A stretch of DNA of 64,000 bases from Litchfieldella rifensis (GCF_042646605.1 NZ_JBHRUG010000016.1:71943-135942); one strand, 5' to 3'. Shown: positions 16,161 through 24,944, numbered from the stretch's first letter. Notes: a model not told the origin generated them from the sequence alone. Translations and numbers: made by a program.

Positions 16161-17240
16161 ATGATGCCATTTGTCTACAATGGCCTGCCGTCGCGCGTCA
16201 TCTTCGGCTCGGGAACCCTGTCGCGTCTTGCCGACGAGGTGCGCGAACTGGGCTGCCGGCGCGCCATCGTGCTGGCCACACCTCAGCAGGCGACGCAAGG
16301 GCGCAAGGTGCTCGAGCAGCTCGGCGAGCTCGGTGCGGGACTGTTCGCCGAGGCCCGGATGCACACCCCGGTGGAGATCACCGACCGGGCGATGCGTCAG
16401 GTCGAGGCGCTGGGTGCCGACTGTACGGTGGCCATCGGCGGTGGGTCCACCATCGGCCTGGGCAAGGCCATCTCCCTGCGTGCCGACCTACCCCAGGTGG
16501 CGATCCCTACCACCTATGCCGGCTCGGAGATGACGCCGATCCTCGGCGAGACCCAGGACGGCCTTAAGACCACCCAGCGCACGCTCAGGGTGCTCCCCGA
16601 GACGGTCATCTACGACGTCGACCTGACCCTCGGACTGCCGACCGCCATGTCCGGCACCAGCGGGATCAATGCCATCGCCCACGCGGTGGAGGCCCTGTAT
16701 GCCAGGGACCGCAACCCGATCGTCTCGCTGATGGCGGAAGAGGGCATCGCGGCGCTGGCCCGCAGCCTGCCGGTGATCGCCCATGACCCCGAGAATGCGA
16801 CCGCCCGCTCCGATGCCCTCTATGGCGCCTGGCTGTGCGGTGTCTGCCTCGGCTCGGTGGGGATGGCGCTGCATCACAAGCTGTGCCACACCCTGGGCGG
16901 TTCCTTCGACCTGCCCCACGCCGAGACCCACACCATCGTGCTGCCCCATGCGGTGGCCTACAACGCCGCTGCCGCCCCCGAAGCGATGTCGCACATCGCT
17001 CGTGCGCTGGGCGCCAGCGATGCCGCCGACGGACTCTTCGACCTGGCGTGTGCCGTGGGAGCGCCTCTCGCCCTGGCCGACATCGGCCTGAAGGAGGCCG
17101 ACATCGTCCGAGCAACGGAGATCGCCACGGCCAATCCCTACTGGAACCCCCGCGAGATCGAGGCGGACGGCATCCGGCGGCTGCTGGAGAACGCCTGCGC
17201 TGGACGTCGCCCGGAATCCACGACGAGGACTGATTCATGA
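16161..17240 (+). CDS. Maleylacetate reductase (iron-type alcohol dehydrogenase family)
   Basis: Group III metal-dependent dehydrogenase of 359 residues. Maleylacetate reductases reduce maleylacetate to 3-oxoadipate with NAD(P)H, the step after hydroxyquinol ring cleavage. The cofactor region AIGGGSTIGLGKAI is near residue 92. The short form of the family and HHKLCHTLGGSFDLPHAETH near 238 match this enzyme. A hydroxyquinol dioxygenase two genes further on supports the call. ATG 16161 has GAGGA about 8 bases upstream; ATG 16164 is also possible. It overlaps the amidohydrolase gene by ATGA. Confidence 0.88.
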   Translation: MMPFVYNGLPSRVIFGSGTLSRLADEVRELGCRRAIVLATPQQATQGRKVLEQLGELGAGLFAEARMHTPVEITDRAMRQVEALGADCTVAIGGGSTIGLGKAISLRADLPQVAIPTTYAGSEMTPILGETQDGLKTTQRTLRVLPETVIYDVDLTLGLPTAMSGTSGINAIAHAVEALYARDRNPIVSLMAEEGIAALARSLPVIAHDPENATARSDALYGAWLCGVCLGSVGMALHHKLCHTLGGSFDLPHAETHTIVLPHAVAYNAAAAPEAMSHIARALGASDAADGLFDLACAVGAPLALADIGLKEADIVRATEIATANPYWNPREIEADGIRRLLENACAGRRPESTTRTDS

Positions 17241-18610
17241 AGACGCTGCTGATCAACGCCACCGTCCTGACCTTGGATGCCGGAATCGGCGACCTGACCG
17301 ACGGCCAAGTGCTGGTGGAAGACAGCCGGATCCTGGCCGTTGGCCACGACCTGGCGGCCGAGGGCGCCGAGGTCGTTGACTGCCGGGGCGGCATCCTGAT
17401 CCCCGGACTGGTCAATGCCCATATGCACACCTGGCAGACGGCCCTGCGCGGTGTAGCCGCCAACTGGACGCTGCTCGAGTATTTCCGCCATGTGCATCGC
17501 GGTCTGGCCACCCTGTTCACTCCCGACGACATCCACATCGCTACCCGCATGGGGGCCCTCAACCAGCTCAACTGCGGCACCACCACGCTGGGTGACTGGT
17601 GCCACAACAACCCGACGCCGGCGCATACCGATGCGGCCATCAGAGGACTGCGGGAGTCGGGCATCCGGGCGGTGTTCTTCCATGGTTCACCCAAGCCGGA
17701 TCCCAAGCCGGGTCAACCCCACTTCAGCGAGATTCCGCACCCCCGCAGCGAGGTCGAACGCTTGATCTCGGGGCCACTGGGCGCCCCTTCCGGCCACGTC
17801 AGCCTGGGGCTGGCCATCCTGGGGCCGCATTACTCGACCCTCGAGGTCACGCTGCACGATTTTGCGCTGGCCAAGGAATTCGGCCTGGTCGCCTCGATGC
17901 ACCAGGGCGGCGGTCCCGCTGTCAGTCCCGGTGGTTGGGATGTGATCGAGGAGCAACTGGGACCGGACATCAACATCGTGCACGGGCATGGCCTGAGCGA
18001 AGACCAGCTGGCCCGCTTCTGCGACCAGGGCGTGACCTTTTCCATCGCGCCCGAGAACGAGATGACCCAGGGGCATGGCTTCCCGGTCACCGGCCTGGTA
18101 CACCGCCATGGCGGCGTCGTCTCGCTAGGGGTGGATCTCGAGTCGGTGATTTCCGGTGACATGTTCTCGGTGGCGCGCATGGCACTGGGCATGCAGCGTG
18201 CCCTTGACAACGATGCCTCGCGACGCGCGCAGGGCAAGATTCCGGAGACCTCCACCATCACCACCCGGGAGGCCCTCGAGTGGATCACGCTGGGCGGTGC
18301 CCGGGCCTTGGGCCTCGAGGAGCGCATCGGCAGCCTGACCCCCGGCAAGCAGGCCGACCTGGTGCTGCTGGACACCCGACCGCTGAACATGCAGCCGCTC
18401 AGTGACCCCGTGTCGGCCGTGATCATGCAGGCGAGCCTGGCCAACGTCGACAGCGTCATGGTCGCCGGCGAGTTCCACAAGCGCAACGGACGCCTGCTGG
18501 CCGAGGTGGCCGACGGCATTGAGGTGCTCCAGGCCTCGGGCCACCGCATTTACAGCGAGCTCAAGGCACGCGAACACGAGTCACACGCACAACAGGAGAC
18601 AGCCCAATGA
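17237..18610 (+). CDS. Metal-dependent amidohydrolase (AtzB/TrzN/deaminase-like)
   Basis: TIM-barrel hydrolase of 457 residues in the cytosine-deaminase/chlorohydrolase branch of the amidohydrolase superfamily. The first metal motif is NAHMHTWQTALRG, with His62 and His64. Later histidines appear in ASMHQGGG and VHGHGLSE. The segment APENEMTQGHGFP matches the usual PxSNxxLGxGxxP, and the metal Asp is probably in LGVDLES, replacing the common GTDG. Family members remove amino, alkylamino or halogen groups from ring compounds or deaminate purines. In this operon it may prepare a ring compound for the hydroxyquinol branch. The substrate is unknown. Confidence 0.8.
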   Translation: MKTLLINATVLTLDAGIGDLTDGQVLVEDSRILAVGHDLAAEGAEVVDCRGGILIPGLVNAHMHTWQTALRGVAANWTLLEYFRHVHRGLATLFTPDDIHIATRMGALNQLNCGTTTLGDWCHNNPTPAHTDAAIRGLRESGIRAVFFHGSPKPDPKPGQPHFSEIPHPRSEVERLISGPLGAPSGHVSLGLAILGPHYSTLEVTLHDFALAKEFGLVASMHQGGGPAVSPGGWDVIEEQLGPDINIVHGHGLSEDQLARFCDQGVTFSIAPENEMTQGHGFPVTGLVHRHGGVVSLGVDLESVISGDMFSVARMALGMQRALDNDASRRAQGKIPETSTITTREALEWITLGGARALGLEERIGSLTPGKQADLVLLDTRPLNMQPLSDPVSAVIMQASLANVDSVMVAGEFHKRNGRLLAEVADGIEVLQASGHRIYSELKAREHESHAQQETAQ

Positions 18611-19533
18611 CAATCCATCACCAGGTGGCCTGGGTGGGCCTGGGCAAGCTCGGCCTGCCCATGGCGCAGCGCATCGCCCAGGAGGGCGTGGCCGTTCAGG
18701 GCTACGATCTGAGCGACGAGCGGCTCTCGCTGGCCGAGCAGGCTGGGATCCAGGCGCATCGCGACCTGACTGACGCCGTCGATGGCTGCCGGCTGGTGTT
18801 CGTCTCGATCCCCGACGATCGGGCGCTGGTCGCGCTCTGCCTCGGGCAAGGCGCGTTGATCCGGCACATGGCCCCGGGCAGCGTACTGGTGGAAACCAGC
18901 ACTGTCAGCGTCGAGGCCTCCTCCCAAGTGGCAGAGGCCGCCGAGGCGCGGGGCATCGACTACCTGCGTTGCCCGGTCTCGGGCAATCCCGTGGCCGCCG
19001 AGGCCGGCACCCTCTCCGCCATGGTCTCCGGCTCGCGAGATGCCCTGGGCGATGCCCTGCCGGTCCTTCGGCACTTCACCAAGGCGCAATACTGGCTGGG
19101 CGAGGACGAGCAGGCGCGCTTCGCCAAGCTGGCCATCAACCTGATGATCGCAGTCAGCGCCGGCATGCTGGGGGAGGCCCTGGCCATGGCCCGCAAGGGC
19201 AATATCGCCTGGGAGGCAATGCTCGAGCTGGTCGCCGACAGCGCGGTGGGCTCGCCGATGGTGCAGTACAAGGTGCCGCCGCTGCGCGAGCGGGACTTCA
19301 CCTCCACCTTCTCGGCCACCCAGATGGCCAAGGATCTCGACCTGATCCTCGGCTGCGCCCACGATGCCGGCGTCCCAGTGCCGCTGGCCGCCCAGATGCG
19401 CGAGGCCTACACCTCGCTGATTGCCACCGGCCACGGCGAGGACGACTACATCGCCACGATCCATCACACCGAACGCCTGGCGGGGCTTGCGGCCCTTGAG
19501 CCGGCTACCGACCCCCAGGGGATGACGTCATGA
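18607..19533 (+). CDS. NAD(P)-dependent 3-hydroxyisobutyrate-dehydrogenase-family oxidoreductase
   Basis: Beta-hydroxyacid dehydrogenase of 308 residues. The Rossmann motif is VGLGKLGLPMAQ at residues 10-21, the substrate motif is CPVSGNPVAAEAGTL near 125, and the catalytic Lys is in FAKLAINLMIA near 176. Enzymes of this family oxidise or reduce 3-hydroxy acids, tartronate semialdehyde or imines. It overlaps both neighbours by ATGA, so it belongs tightly to the operon. Its role in a hydroxyquinol pathway is not obvious, which suggests that the substrate carries a side chain or yields a hydroxyacid. Confidence 0.82.
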   Translation: MTIHHQVAWVGLGKLGLPMAQRIAQEGVAVQGYDLSDERLSLAEQAGIQAHRDLTDAVDGCRLVFVSIPDDRALVALCLGQGALIRHMAPGSVLVETSTVSVEASSQVAEAAEARGIDYLRCPVSGNPVAAEAGTLSAMVSGSRDALGDALPVLRHFTKAQYWLGEDEQARFAKLAINLMIAVSAGMLGEALAMARKGNIAWEAMLELVADSAVGSPMVQYKVPPLRERDFTSTFSATQMAKDLDLILGCAHDAGVPVPLAAQMREAYTSLIATGHGEDDYIATIHHTERLAGLAALEPATDPQGMTS

Positions 19534-20390
19534 GAAACCTCAATGCCGACAACATCACCGATGCCGTGATCACGCAGTTCGCCGGCTGTGATGATGCGCG
19601 CCTCAAGTGCGTGCTCGACAGCCTGGTGTACCACCTGCACGCCTTCATCCGTGATGTCGAACCCACCGAACAGGAGTGGACCCAGGCTATCGATTTTCTG
19701 ACCCGTACGGGGCAGATGTGCGACGACAAGCGCCAGGAATTCATCCTGCTCTCCGACACTCTGGGCGTGACGATGCTCGTCGATGCCATCAACCATCAGA
19801 CCTCGGACCCGATGGTCACCGAAAGCACCGTGCTGGGCCCCTTCTACGTCGCTGACCCGCCTGCCGCCAACCAGGGCGAGGCGATCGATTGGGGCGTGGA
19901 AGGCGAGCCCCTGTTCGTGGAGGGCAGAGTACATGATGAACGTGGTGAACCGCTCGCTAACGTCGTCATCGACGTCTGGCAGTCCGACGGCGATGGCTTC
20001 TACGACGTCCAGAAAGAGCTCGACAGTGCCTCGCTGCGCGCGCGATTCACCACCGATGAACGGGGGCGCTACGCCTTCTGGACGGTGACGCCCTCGCCCT
20101 ATCCGATTCCCACAGACGGGCCGGTCGGCAAGATGCTCGAGGTTACTGGGCGCCATCCCTACCGGCCGGCCCATGTGCATTTCATGCTGATGGCCGAGGG
20201 TCACGACAGCCTGGTGACTCAGGTGTTCGCCGAGAACGATCCCTACCTCGATTCCGATGCTGTCTTCGGCGTCAAGGACTCGTTGGTCATGGTTTACGCG
20301 CTGCTGCCACCAGGCAAGGCACCGGATGGTCGGTCCATGCAAACCCCTTACCGCTACCTGAAATATGACTTCGGCTTGCAGGCAAGCTGA
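19530..20390 (+). CDS. Hydroxyquinol 1,2-dioxygenase (intradiol)
   Basis: Non-haem Fe(III) ring-cleaving enzyme of 286 residues, expected to turn hydroxyquinol (1,2,4-trihydroxybenzene) into maleylacetate. The four iron ligands are visible: Tyr158 (DGFYDV), Tyr191 (PYPIP), and His215 and His217 (RPAHVHF). The 33-residue spacing between the two tyrosines is that remembered for hydroxyquinol dioxygenase, as against 36 in catechol 1,2-dioxygenase. An N-terminal helical dimerisation domain precedes the catalytic domain. Maleylacetate reductase in the same operon supports this substrate over catechol. Confidence 0.87.
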   Translation: MRNLNADNITDAVITQFAGCDDARLKCVLDSLVYHLHAFIRDVEPTEQEWTQAIDFLTRTGQMCDDKRQEFILLSDTLGVTMLVDAINHQTSDPMVTESTVLGPFYVADPPAANQGEAIDWGVEGEPLFVEGRVHDERGEPLANVVIDVWQSDGDGFYDVQKELDSASLRARFTTDERGRYAFWTVTPSPYPIPTDGPVGKMLEVTGRHPYRPAHVHFMLMAEGHDSLVTQVFAENDPYLDSDAVFGVKDSLVMVYALLPPGKAPDGRSMQTPYRYLKYDFGLQAS

Positions 20391-20434
20391 AGGTCGCAAA
20401 GCAAGCCATTAACCGTAAAGAAGAGGAATGACAC

Positions 20435-21025
20435 ATGACTGCCATTGATCAGAATGCTCGTGAAACGCTTTTTATCGAAGCACGGACTCATAATGTCTGG
20501 CAAGACAGGAGTGTCAGTGAAGAGACCCTGCGTGAGCTCTATCACCTGATGCACTTCGGTCCGACCTCCATGAACTGCCAGCCGCTGCGCATTCTCTTCC
20601 TGAAGACGCAGGAAGCCAAGGAGCGGATTCGTCCGGCTCTTATGCCTGGCAACCAGGAAAAGACCATGCAATCCCCGGTGGTCGCTGTCCTGGGATACGA
20701 CACGAATTTCTACGAGCATCTACCGCGGATGTTTTCGCATAACAAGGATGCCAAGTCGCTGTTCGAGGGCAAGACGGACTTCATCAATACCACCGCTTTC
20801 CGCAACAGCTCGATCCAGGGGGGGTACCTGATTCTGGCAGCACGCTCTCTTGGCCTGGATGTCGGACCGATGTCCGGTTTCAATAATGCGGTGGTGGATG
20901 AAGAGTTCTGGCCGGAAGGCAATGTAAAAAGTAATTTTCTGTGCAATCTCGGTTACGGGGATCATTCAACCTTATTTCCGCGTCAGGAGCGGTTCGAGTT
21001 CGACGAGGTGTGCGAGTTCCTGTGA
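20435..21025 (+). CDS. RutE-like nitroreductase-family protein
   Basis: FMN-dependent fold of 196 residues resembling RutE (HadB/RutE family). RutE acts in pyrimidine breakdown as a malonic-semialdehyde reductase. Family marks are RTHNVWQDRSVSEETLRELY near residue 17, FGPTSMNCQPLRILF near 41 and the late GPMSGFNN near 143. AAGAGGA lies upstream of the ATG, 44 bases after the dioxygenase. In this operon it may reduce a semialdehyde, a quinone or a ring intermediate. No other rut gene is present, so the pyrimidine role is not supported. The gene is more AT-rich than the dioxygenase. Confidence 0.75.
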   Translation: MTAIDQNARETLFIEARTHNVWQDRSVSEETLRELYHLMHFGPTSMNCQPLRILFLKTQEAKERIRPALMPGNQEKTMQSPVVAVLGYDTNFYEHLPRMFSHNKDAKSLFEGKTDFINTTAFRNSSIQGGYLILAARSLGLDVGPMSGFNNAVVDEEFWPEGNVKSNFLCNLGYGDHSTLFPRQERFEFDEVCEFL

Positions 21026-21100
21026 CGCGGGTGGCCAGGAGGCACTCACGACGCCCTGCAGCGGGGTGATCACGGGATGAACAGCAAGGATTCCTCCATT

Positions 21101-21127
21101 GGGTCGTGGTCGACACGGCCCTTTTTT
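21101..21127 (+). terminator. Terminator of the catabolic operon
   Basis: GGGTCGTG, loop GTCGA and CACGGCCC pair over 8 bases with one wobble and are followed by TTTTTT. It closes the operon that begins at the ABC importer and separates it from the permease gene. Confidence 0.75.
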
Positions 21128-21152
21128 CTTCTTGAAAGGCTGAGAGGCGTGC

Positions 21153-21890
21153 ATGGGGTACGAATGGCAGTTGGTGGCATTGATGATCGTGGCGGTGCTG
21201 ATAACCGGCATCTCGAAGTCGGGGTTCGCCGGCGGTGTTGGGGTGGTGGCAGTGCCATTGATCTCGCTGAAGGCGAGCCCGGCCTTCGCCGCGGCCATCA
21301 TGCTGCCCCTGTTGATCATCATGGATGTCTTCAGTCTCAGGGCCTGGTGGCGCCAGAGCGTCGGCCGTGTCCTGTGGCTGATGCTGCCTCCGGCGGCGCT
21401 GGGAGTCGTGGTCGGCTATCTCACCTATGGCACCTTCAGCGATGACCTGCTCAAGGTGGTCTTGGGAGTGTTCTCAATTCTGTTCGGCTGCTGGGGCTTG
21501 TTGAACCCCTTGCGGGAACGGGGCATGCCAGACGGCGTCGGCGCCCTGTGTGGCGGTATCGCCGGTTTTACCAGCTTCATCGCCCACGCGGGAGGCCCGC
21601 CGCTCAACTTCTACCTGTTGCAGAAGTCGCTTGGCAAGGAGGCCTTTCTCGGCACGGCAGTGGTGTTCCTGGCCGCCATCAACCTGGTCAAGCTGGCGCC
21701 CTATGGCCTGCTAGGCCTGCTGACCCTCGAGAACCTGTTCGTGGCCATGTCGCTGACGCCGGTTGCCTGGCTGGGGGTGCACCTGGGCCTGGTGATCCAG
21801 AAGCGAATTGCCGGTGAGCTATTCTTCAGGATAGCCCTCGGGCTCTTGATCCTGCTCGGCATCCGGCTGGTTGTCGACGGTGGCTGGTGA
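21153..21890 (+). CDS. TauE/SafE-family membrane permease
   Basis: Multi-spanning protein of 245 residues. The family hallmark GISKSGFAGGVGVVAVPL is near residue 20, and it is echoed by GGIAGFTSFIAHAGGPP near 134, the internal repeat of TauE/SafE (DUF81) proteins. These export or import anions such as sulfite, sulfoacetate or organic acids. GAGAGG precedes the ATG. It lies just after the operon terminator, so it has its own promoter or depends on read-through. Its substrate is unknown; export of a pathway by-product is possible. Confidence 0.8.
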   Translation: MGYEWQLVALMIVAVLITGISKSGFAGGVGVVAVPLISLKASPAFAAAIMLPLLIIMDVFSLRAWWRQSVGRVLWLMLPPAALGVVVGYLTYGTFSDDLLKVVLGVFSILFGCWGLLNPLRERGMPDGVGALCGGIAGFTSFIAHAGGPPLNFYLLQKSLGKEAFLGTAVVFLAAINLVKLAPYGLLGLLTLENLFVAMSLTPVAWLGVHLGLVIQKRIAGELFFRIALGLLILLGIRLVVDGGW

Positions 21891-21969
21891 CGATGGGTTT
21901 GGTTTTTTGTCTGGCGGGAGGCAGTGAACAGCACTTTGTTAAGTCTTCCCGCTGACGCCGGAGGTGGGC

Positions 21970-23745
21970 ATGAGTGATCTCCCCGACGATAGTCACCTGG
22001 AGGGGCCTTACGACACGCTGTCGCAAACCCCGAGGCCGAGGATTTCCAACACGGAGTTTGCGCGTTTCATCGACTTTATCGAGAAGTTCGAGGACGAGAC
22101 CGAGCAATCGCTCTCGATGTCCCATGGTTACCGGGAGCTGCGCATGATGATCCATCTCATGCGCAACCATCTGGCGGGTCGAATGACGACCCCCACCTCG
22201 CTTGCCGATGCATCGGGGTTGTCGTATGGGACGGCGAAGCGTGGCATCGAGAATATCCTCGAGCGTGGCCTCATCATTTCCCGGCCTAGGACGAAGACCG
22301 GAAAGACCGTCTCGCTTCACCCTTCTCCCCGCTTACTCGAAGAGTGGGAAGCCTATGCCAGTCGAATAAAATCCCTTCTGGAATCCGTGTTCGGTATGGA
22401 TGTCAACTCAGAGCAGGGGCGTCAGATTTTCCTCGGGGTCTCCTATTCATCGGCTCGTGTTATCTCGCCACCCACCGTTCTCCCCAGTCGCCTTGAATTG
22501 AAGGGCGGGCTTCGCGTTCTCATGCATGCAGATCCGACCTTCATGGCCATGCATAACCTCAAACGTCAACTGGAGATCATTTTTGGACTCGAGATCAAGA
22601 ACAAGGCAAAATCGATAGATGCGCTACGCGAAGAAATCCTTGCCAACGCGAGGCTGGAAAAATCTCGCTACGATATTATGGCCTGTGACCTACCTTGGTT
22701 TGGTGAGCTTGCGTCAAAAGGCGCCTTGATGCCACTCGACCAACTGCTGAAAAACGGTGGTCATGACTTGACAGACTTTCACTCTGTCGCCATCCAAAGT
22801 TCTCGCTATCAAGGCAAGCAGTACGGGATTCCAGTTCAGACTACGCCGGAGCTCTTGTGCTATCGACAGGATCTATTTGAACAGGAAGGCATTCATCCCC
22901 CGAAAACCAGCGAGGGAGTTGTTGAGGCAGCGAAGCGATTGCATGCTCCGAAAAAGGGGCAGTATGGCATTGCATGGAATGCTGCCAGGGGAACGCCTCT
23001 TGGTCACTCATTTGCTTTCATTATGGCCACCTTCGGCCAGCCGATCATCAACCTGAAGCCCGTCCTTGGGGGGTTCGAGTTTCAGAACGTGAAAGGCGAA
23101 GAACATCGGCCCATGTTTACGTCGGATGCGGCATTCCGTACCGTGGAGTACATGCTGGATTTGCTGAAATACTCTCCCCCTGGTATTCTCGATATGTCGT
23201 GGTATAGTCGGGCTAAGTCGTATGCGTCAGGGCAGGCTGCCATGGCCTATTGTTATACGCTGCTGGCGCCATTATTCGAATTGAAAAGTGATTCCCCGGC
23301 CCGGAAGAACACCGGTTATCTTCCTCACCCTGCCGGGCCTGAAAGTCATTCTATCGCCCCCATCGGCGGTTATTCCCTGGCGATCCCAGCCAACATTGCC
23401 GAGGACAGACTGGAAGACGTCTGGACAGCGCTACAGCAACTCACATCCGCAAGCATGACCAAGCTCTACCTCATGAATGGTAGTCTCGCGAACCCGAGGT
23501 TCAGCGTTAGTAACGACCCTGAGGTGTCCTCTATCGCCCCATGCATTGCCACTGTCGACAGAATGGCTAAAGAGGGAATCCTGCAGGCCTGGCCACGACC
23601 TCCTGTGCCCGAGATCACCGAACTCATCGGCATCGCCGGCCACGAGATCTTTGAGGTCCTCGATGGCCGGCGTTCCATCAAGAAGGCCCTGTCCATGGCG
23701 CAGGACAAGGCCGACAAGCTGATGAGACGAAAGGGATACTATTGA
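21970..23745 (+). CDS. Winged-helix regulator fused to an ABC solute-binding (SBP_bac_1) domain
   Basis: A 591-residue protein without signal peptide or membrane helix. Residues about 55-130 form a winged-helix DNA-binding region (LADASGLSYGTAKRGIENIL is the helix-turn-helix, RTKTGKTVSL the wing). From about 165 to the end it reads as a family 1 solute-binding protein of the maltose/glycerol-phosphate type. Marks include DIMACDLPWFGELASKGALM, the GKQYGIPVQTTPELLCYRQD block, ASGQAAMAYCYT and GGYSLAIPAN. ATG 21970 has GGAGG about 5 bases upstream; a GTG at 21964 is less likely. It probably senses the island's substrate in the cytosol and controls the operon. Base composition is lower in GC than most neighbours. 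I know of no characterised member. Confidence 0.8.
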   Translation: MSDLPDDSHLEGPYDTLSQTPRPRISNTEFARFIDFIEKFEDETEQSLSMSHGYRELRMMIHLMRNHLAGRMTTPTSLADASGLSYGTAKRGIENILERGLIISRPRTKTGKTVSLHPSPRLLEEWEAYASRIKSLLESVFGMDVNSEQGRQIFLGVSYSSARVISPPTVLPSRLELKGGLRVLMHADPTFMAMHNLKRQLEIIFGLEIKNKAKSIDALREEILANARLEKSRYDIMACDLPWFGELASKGALMPLDQLLKNGGHDLTDFHSVAIQSSRYQGKQYGIPVQTTPELLCYRQDLFEQEGIHPPKTSEGVVEAAKRLHAPKKGQYGIAWNAARGTPLGHSFAFIMATFGQPIINLKPVLGGFEFQNVKGEEHRPMFTSDAAFRTVEYMLDLLKYSPPGILDMSWYSRAKSYASGQAAMAYCYTLLAPLFELKSDSPARKNTGYLPHPAGPESHSIAPIGGYSLAIPANIAEDRLEDVWTALQQLTSASMTKLYLMNGSLANPRFSVSNDPEVSSIAPCIATVDRMAKEGILQAWPRPPVPEITELIGIAGHEIFEVLDGRRSIKKALSMAQDKADKLMRRKGYY

Positions 23746-23791
23746 AGAAGGAAGAAGGGGACTTCCGGGGTGGTACGTCTAACCTATGTTG

Positions 23792-23825
23792 CAATACCAT
23801 ACCCGGAACCCCGGATATGGTATTG
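23792..23825. terminator. Long stem-loop between convergent genes
   Basis: CAATACCATACCCGG and CCGGATATGGTATTG form a 15-bp stem with one mismatch and an AACC loop. It lies between the ends of the winged-helix/SBP gene and the SDR gene. No T-tract follows on either side, so it may be a bidirectional terminator or an mRNA 3' stabiliser. Confidence 0.5.
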
Positions 23826-23844
23826 TGGAAGTTTCACTGAGGTA

Positions 23845-24648
23845 TCACTGCATGATCATGCCGCCATCGATCATCAACAACTGTCCGGTCATGTAGTCCG
23901 ACTCTTGACTGGCCAGGAAGGAGGCGGTACCGACGACATCTTCCGGATAGGAATAACGCTTCATCAGGATCATCTTTTCCGCGAGCTGGTCCATCGACTG
24001 GCCTTGCTTGTCGAACTTGCCAATGCTCACCAAATCCTTGTCCAGTTGCTCCCACAGTTCCGTACGCACCACGCCGGGGCCATAGCCGTTGACGGTGATG
24101 TTGTGGTCCACCAGCGCCTTGGCACCACCATTGATCATGGCCAGCACGGCGTGCTTGCTGCACGAATAGGGCACCACATCATCAAACGCCTGGCGCGACA
24201 GGATGGAACCCACATTGATGATCTTGTAGGGGCCATTCTCCTTGCCCTGATTGATCATTTGCTTGGCAGCTTCCTGCATGCCGATCAGGCAACCCAGGGC
24301 ATTGACGTCCATGATCTGATGCCAGTTTTCCTCGGTGATATCGAGGAACATCAGCGGCTTGTTGATGCCGGCGTTGTTGACCATCACATTGAGACTACCG
24401 AAGGTCTCGACGGTGGACTGCACGGCGGCCTGCATCTGTTCACGATCCGTGACGTTTAGCTGGATGGCGATCGCCTTGCCACCCTTGTCAGTGATTCGCT
24501 TGACGACTTCCTCGCAGCCTTCGAGGTTGATGTCGGCGACACACACGCTGGCACCTTGTTCGGCATAATGCTCGGCGACGGCGGCACCCATTCCACGGGC
24601 GGCACCAGTAATCAAGCAGTTCTTTCCCTCGAGACGCATCTTGTCCAT
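23845..24648 (-). CDS. Short-chain dehydrogenase/reductase
   Basis: Classical SDR of 267 residues. The cofactor motif TGAARGMG is at 14-21, the NNAG motif is in VNNAGINKP near 90, and the catalytic Tyr-x3-Lys is YSCSK near 160. It resembles polyol, acetoin/butanediol and cyclic-alcohol dehydrogenases. GAGGTG precedes the ATG at about 7 bases. It faces the island regulator and may oxidise or reduce a hydroxyl group of the imported compound. The exact substrate cannot be read from sequence. Confidence 0.8.
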   Translation of the reverse strand: MDKMRLEGKNCLITGAARGMGAAVAEHYAEQGASVCVADINLEGCEEVVKRITDKGGKAIAIQLNVTDREQMQAAVQSTVETFGSLNVMVNNAGINKPLMFLDITEENWHQIMDVNALGCLIGMQEAAKQMINQGKENGPYKIINVGSILSRQAFDDVVPYSCSKHAVLAMINGGAKALVDHNITVNGYGPGVVRTELWEQLDKDLVSIGKFDKQGQSMDQLAEKMILMKRYSYPEDVVGTASFLASQESDYMTGQLLMIDGGMIMQ

Positions 24649-24944
24649 CTCGTTTCACCTCTTGATATTGTTGGAGAGCAAATAAATGGCATGGAAGCCA
24701 TGTCATTACCGGGTTGACGGTGGTCAGAAACCCCACCAGCTTCGGGCGAGGTCTTGCCAGGTATTACTTGCGATATGAGCCAGGCGAGGAGTGCTTGTTG
24801 TCCTGCCTTGCTAAATGGCATTGTCAGCGTGGCGGCTGGGAAGTGACAGTTTGCATCCGGGCTATTATGACCAGACTGGATGTTTTGGCCTGTAGCGCCG
24901 GAATACGGGAGTAATGGTGGGCCGGGCAAGGGCTACCGGAAGTG
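24649..24944. other. Non-coding stretch upstream of the SDR gene
   Basis: 296 bases with mixed composition and no credible reading frame. A short imperfect inverted repeat (AATGGCATGG and CCATGTCATT) lies near 24686-24708, just before the SDR gene, and could be an operator. Beyond this I see nothing. Confidence 0.4.

Noticed and set aside
20435..21025. Assignment of the RutE-like gene to pyrimidine degradation
   Set aside because: None of the other rut genes is in the window and the operon is a ring-cleavage cluster. Only the family resemblance is kept.
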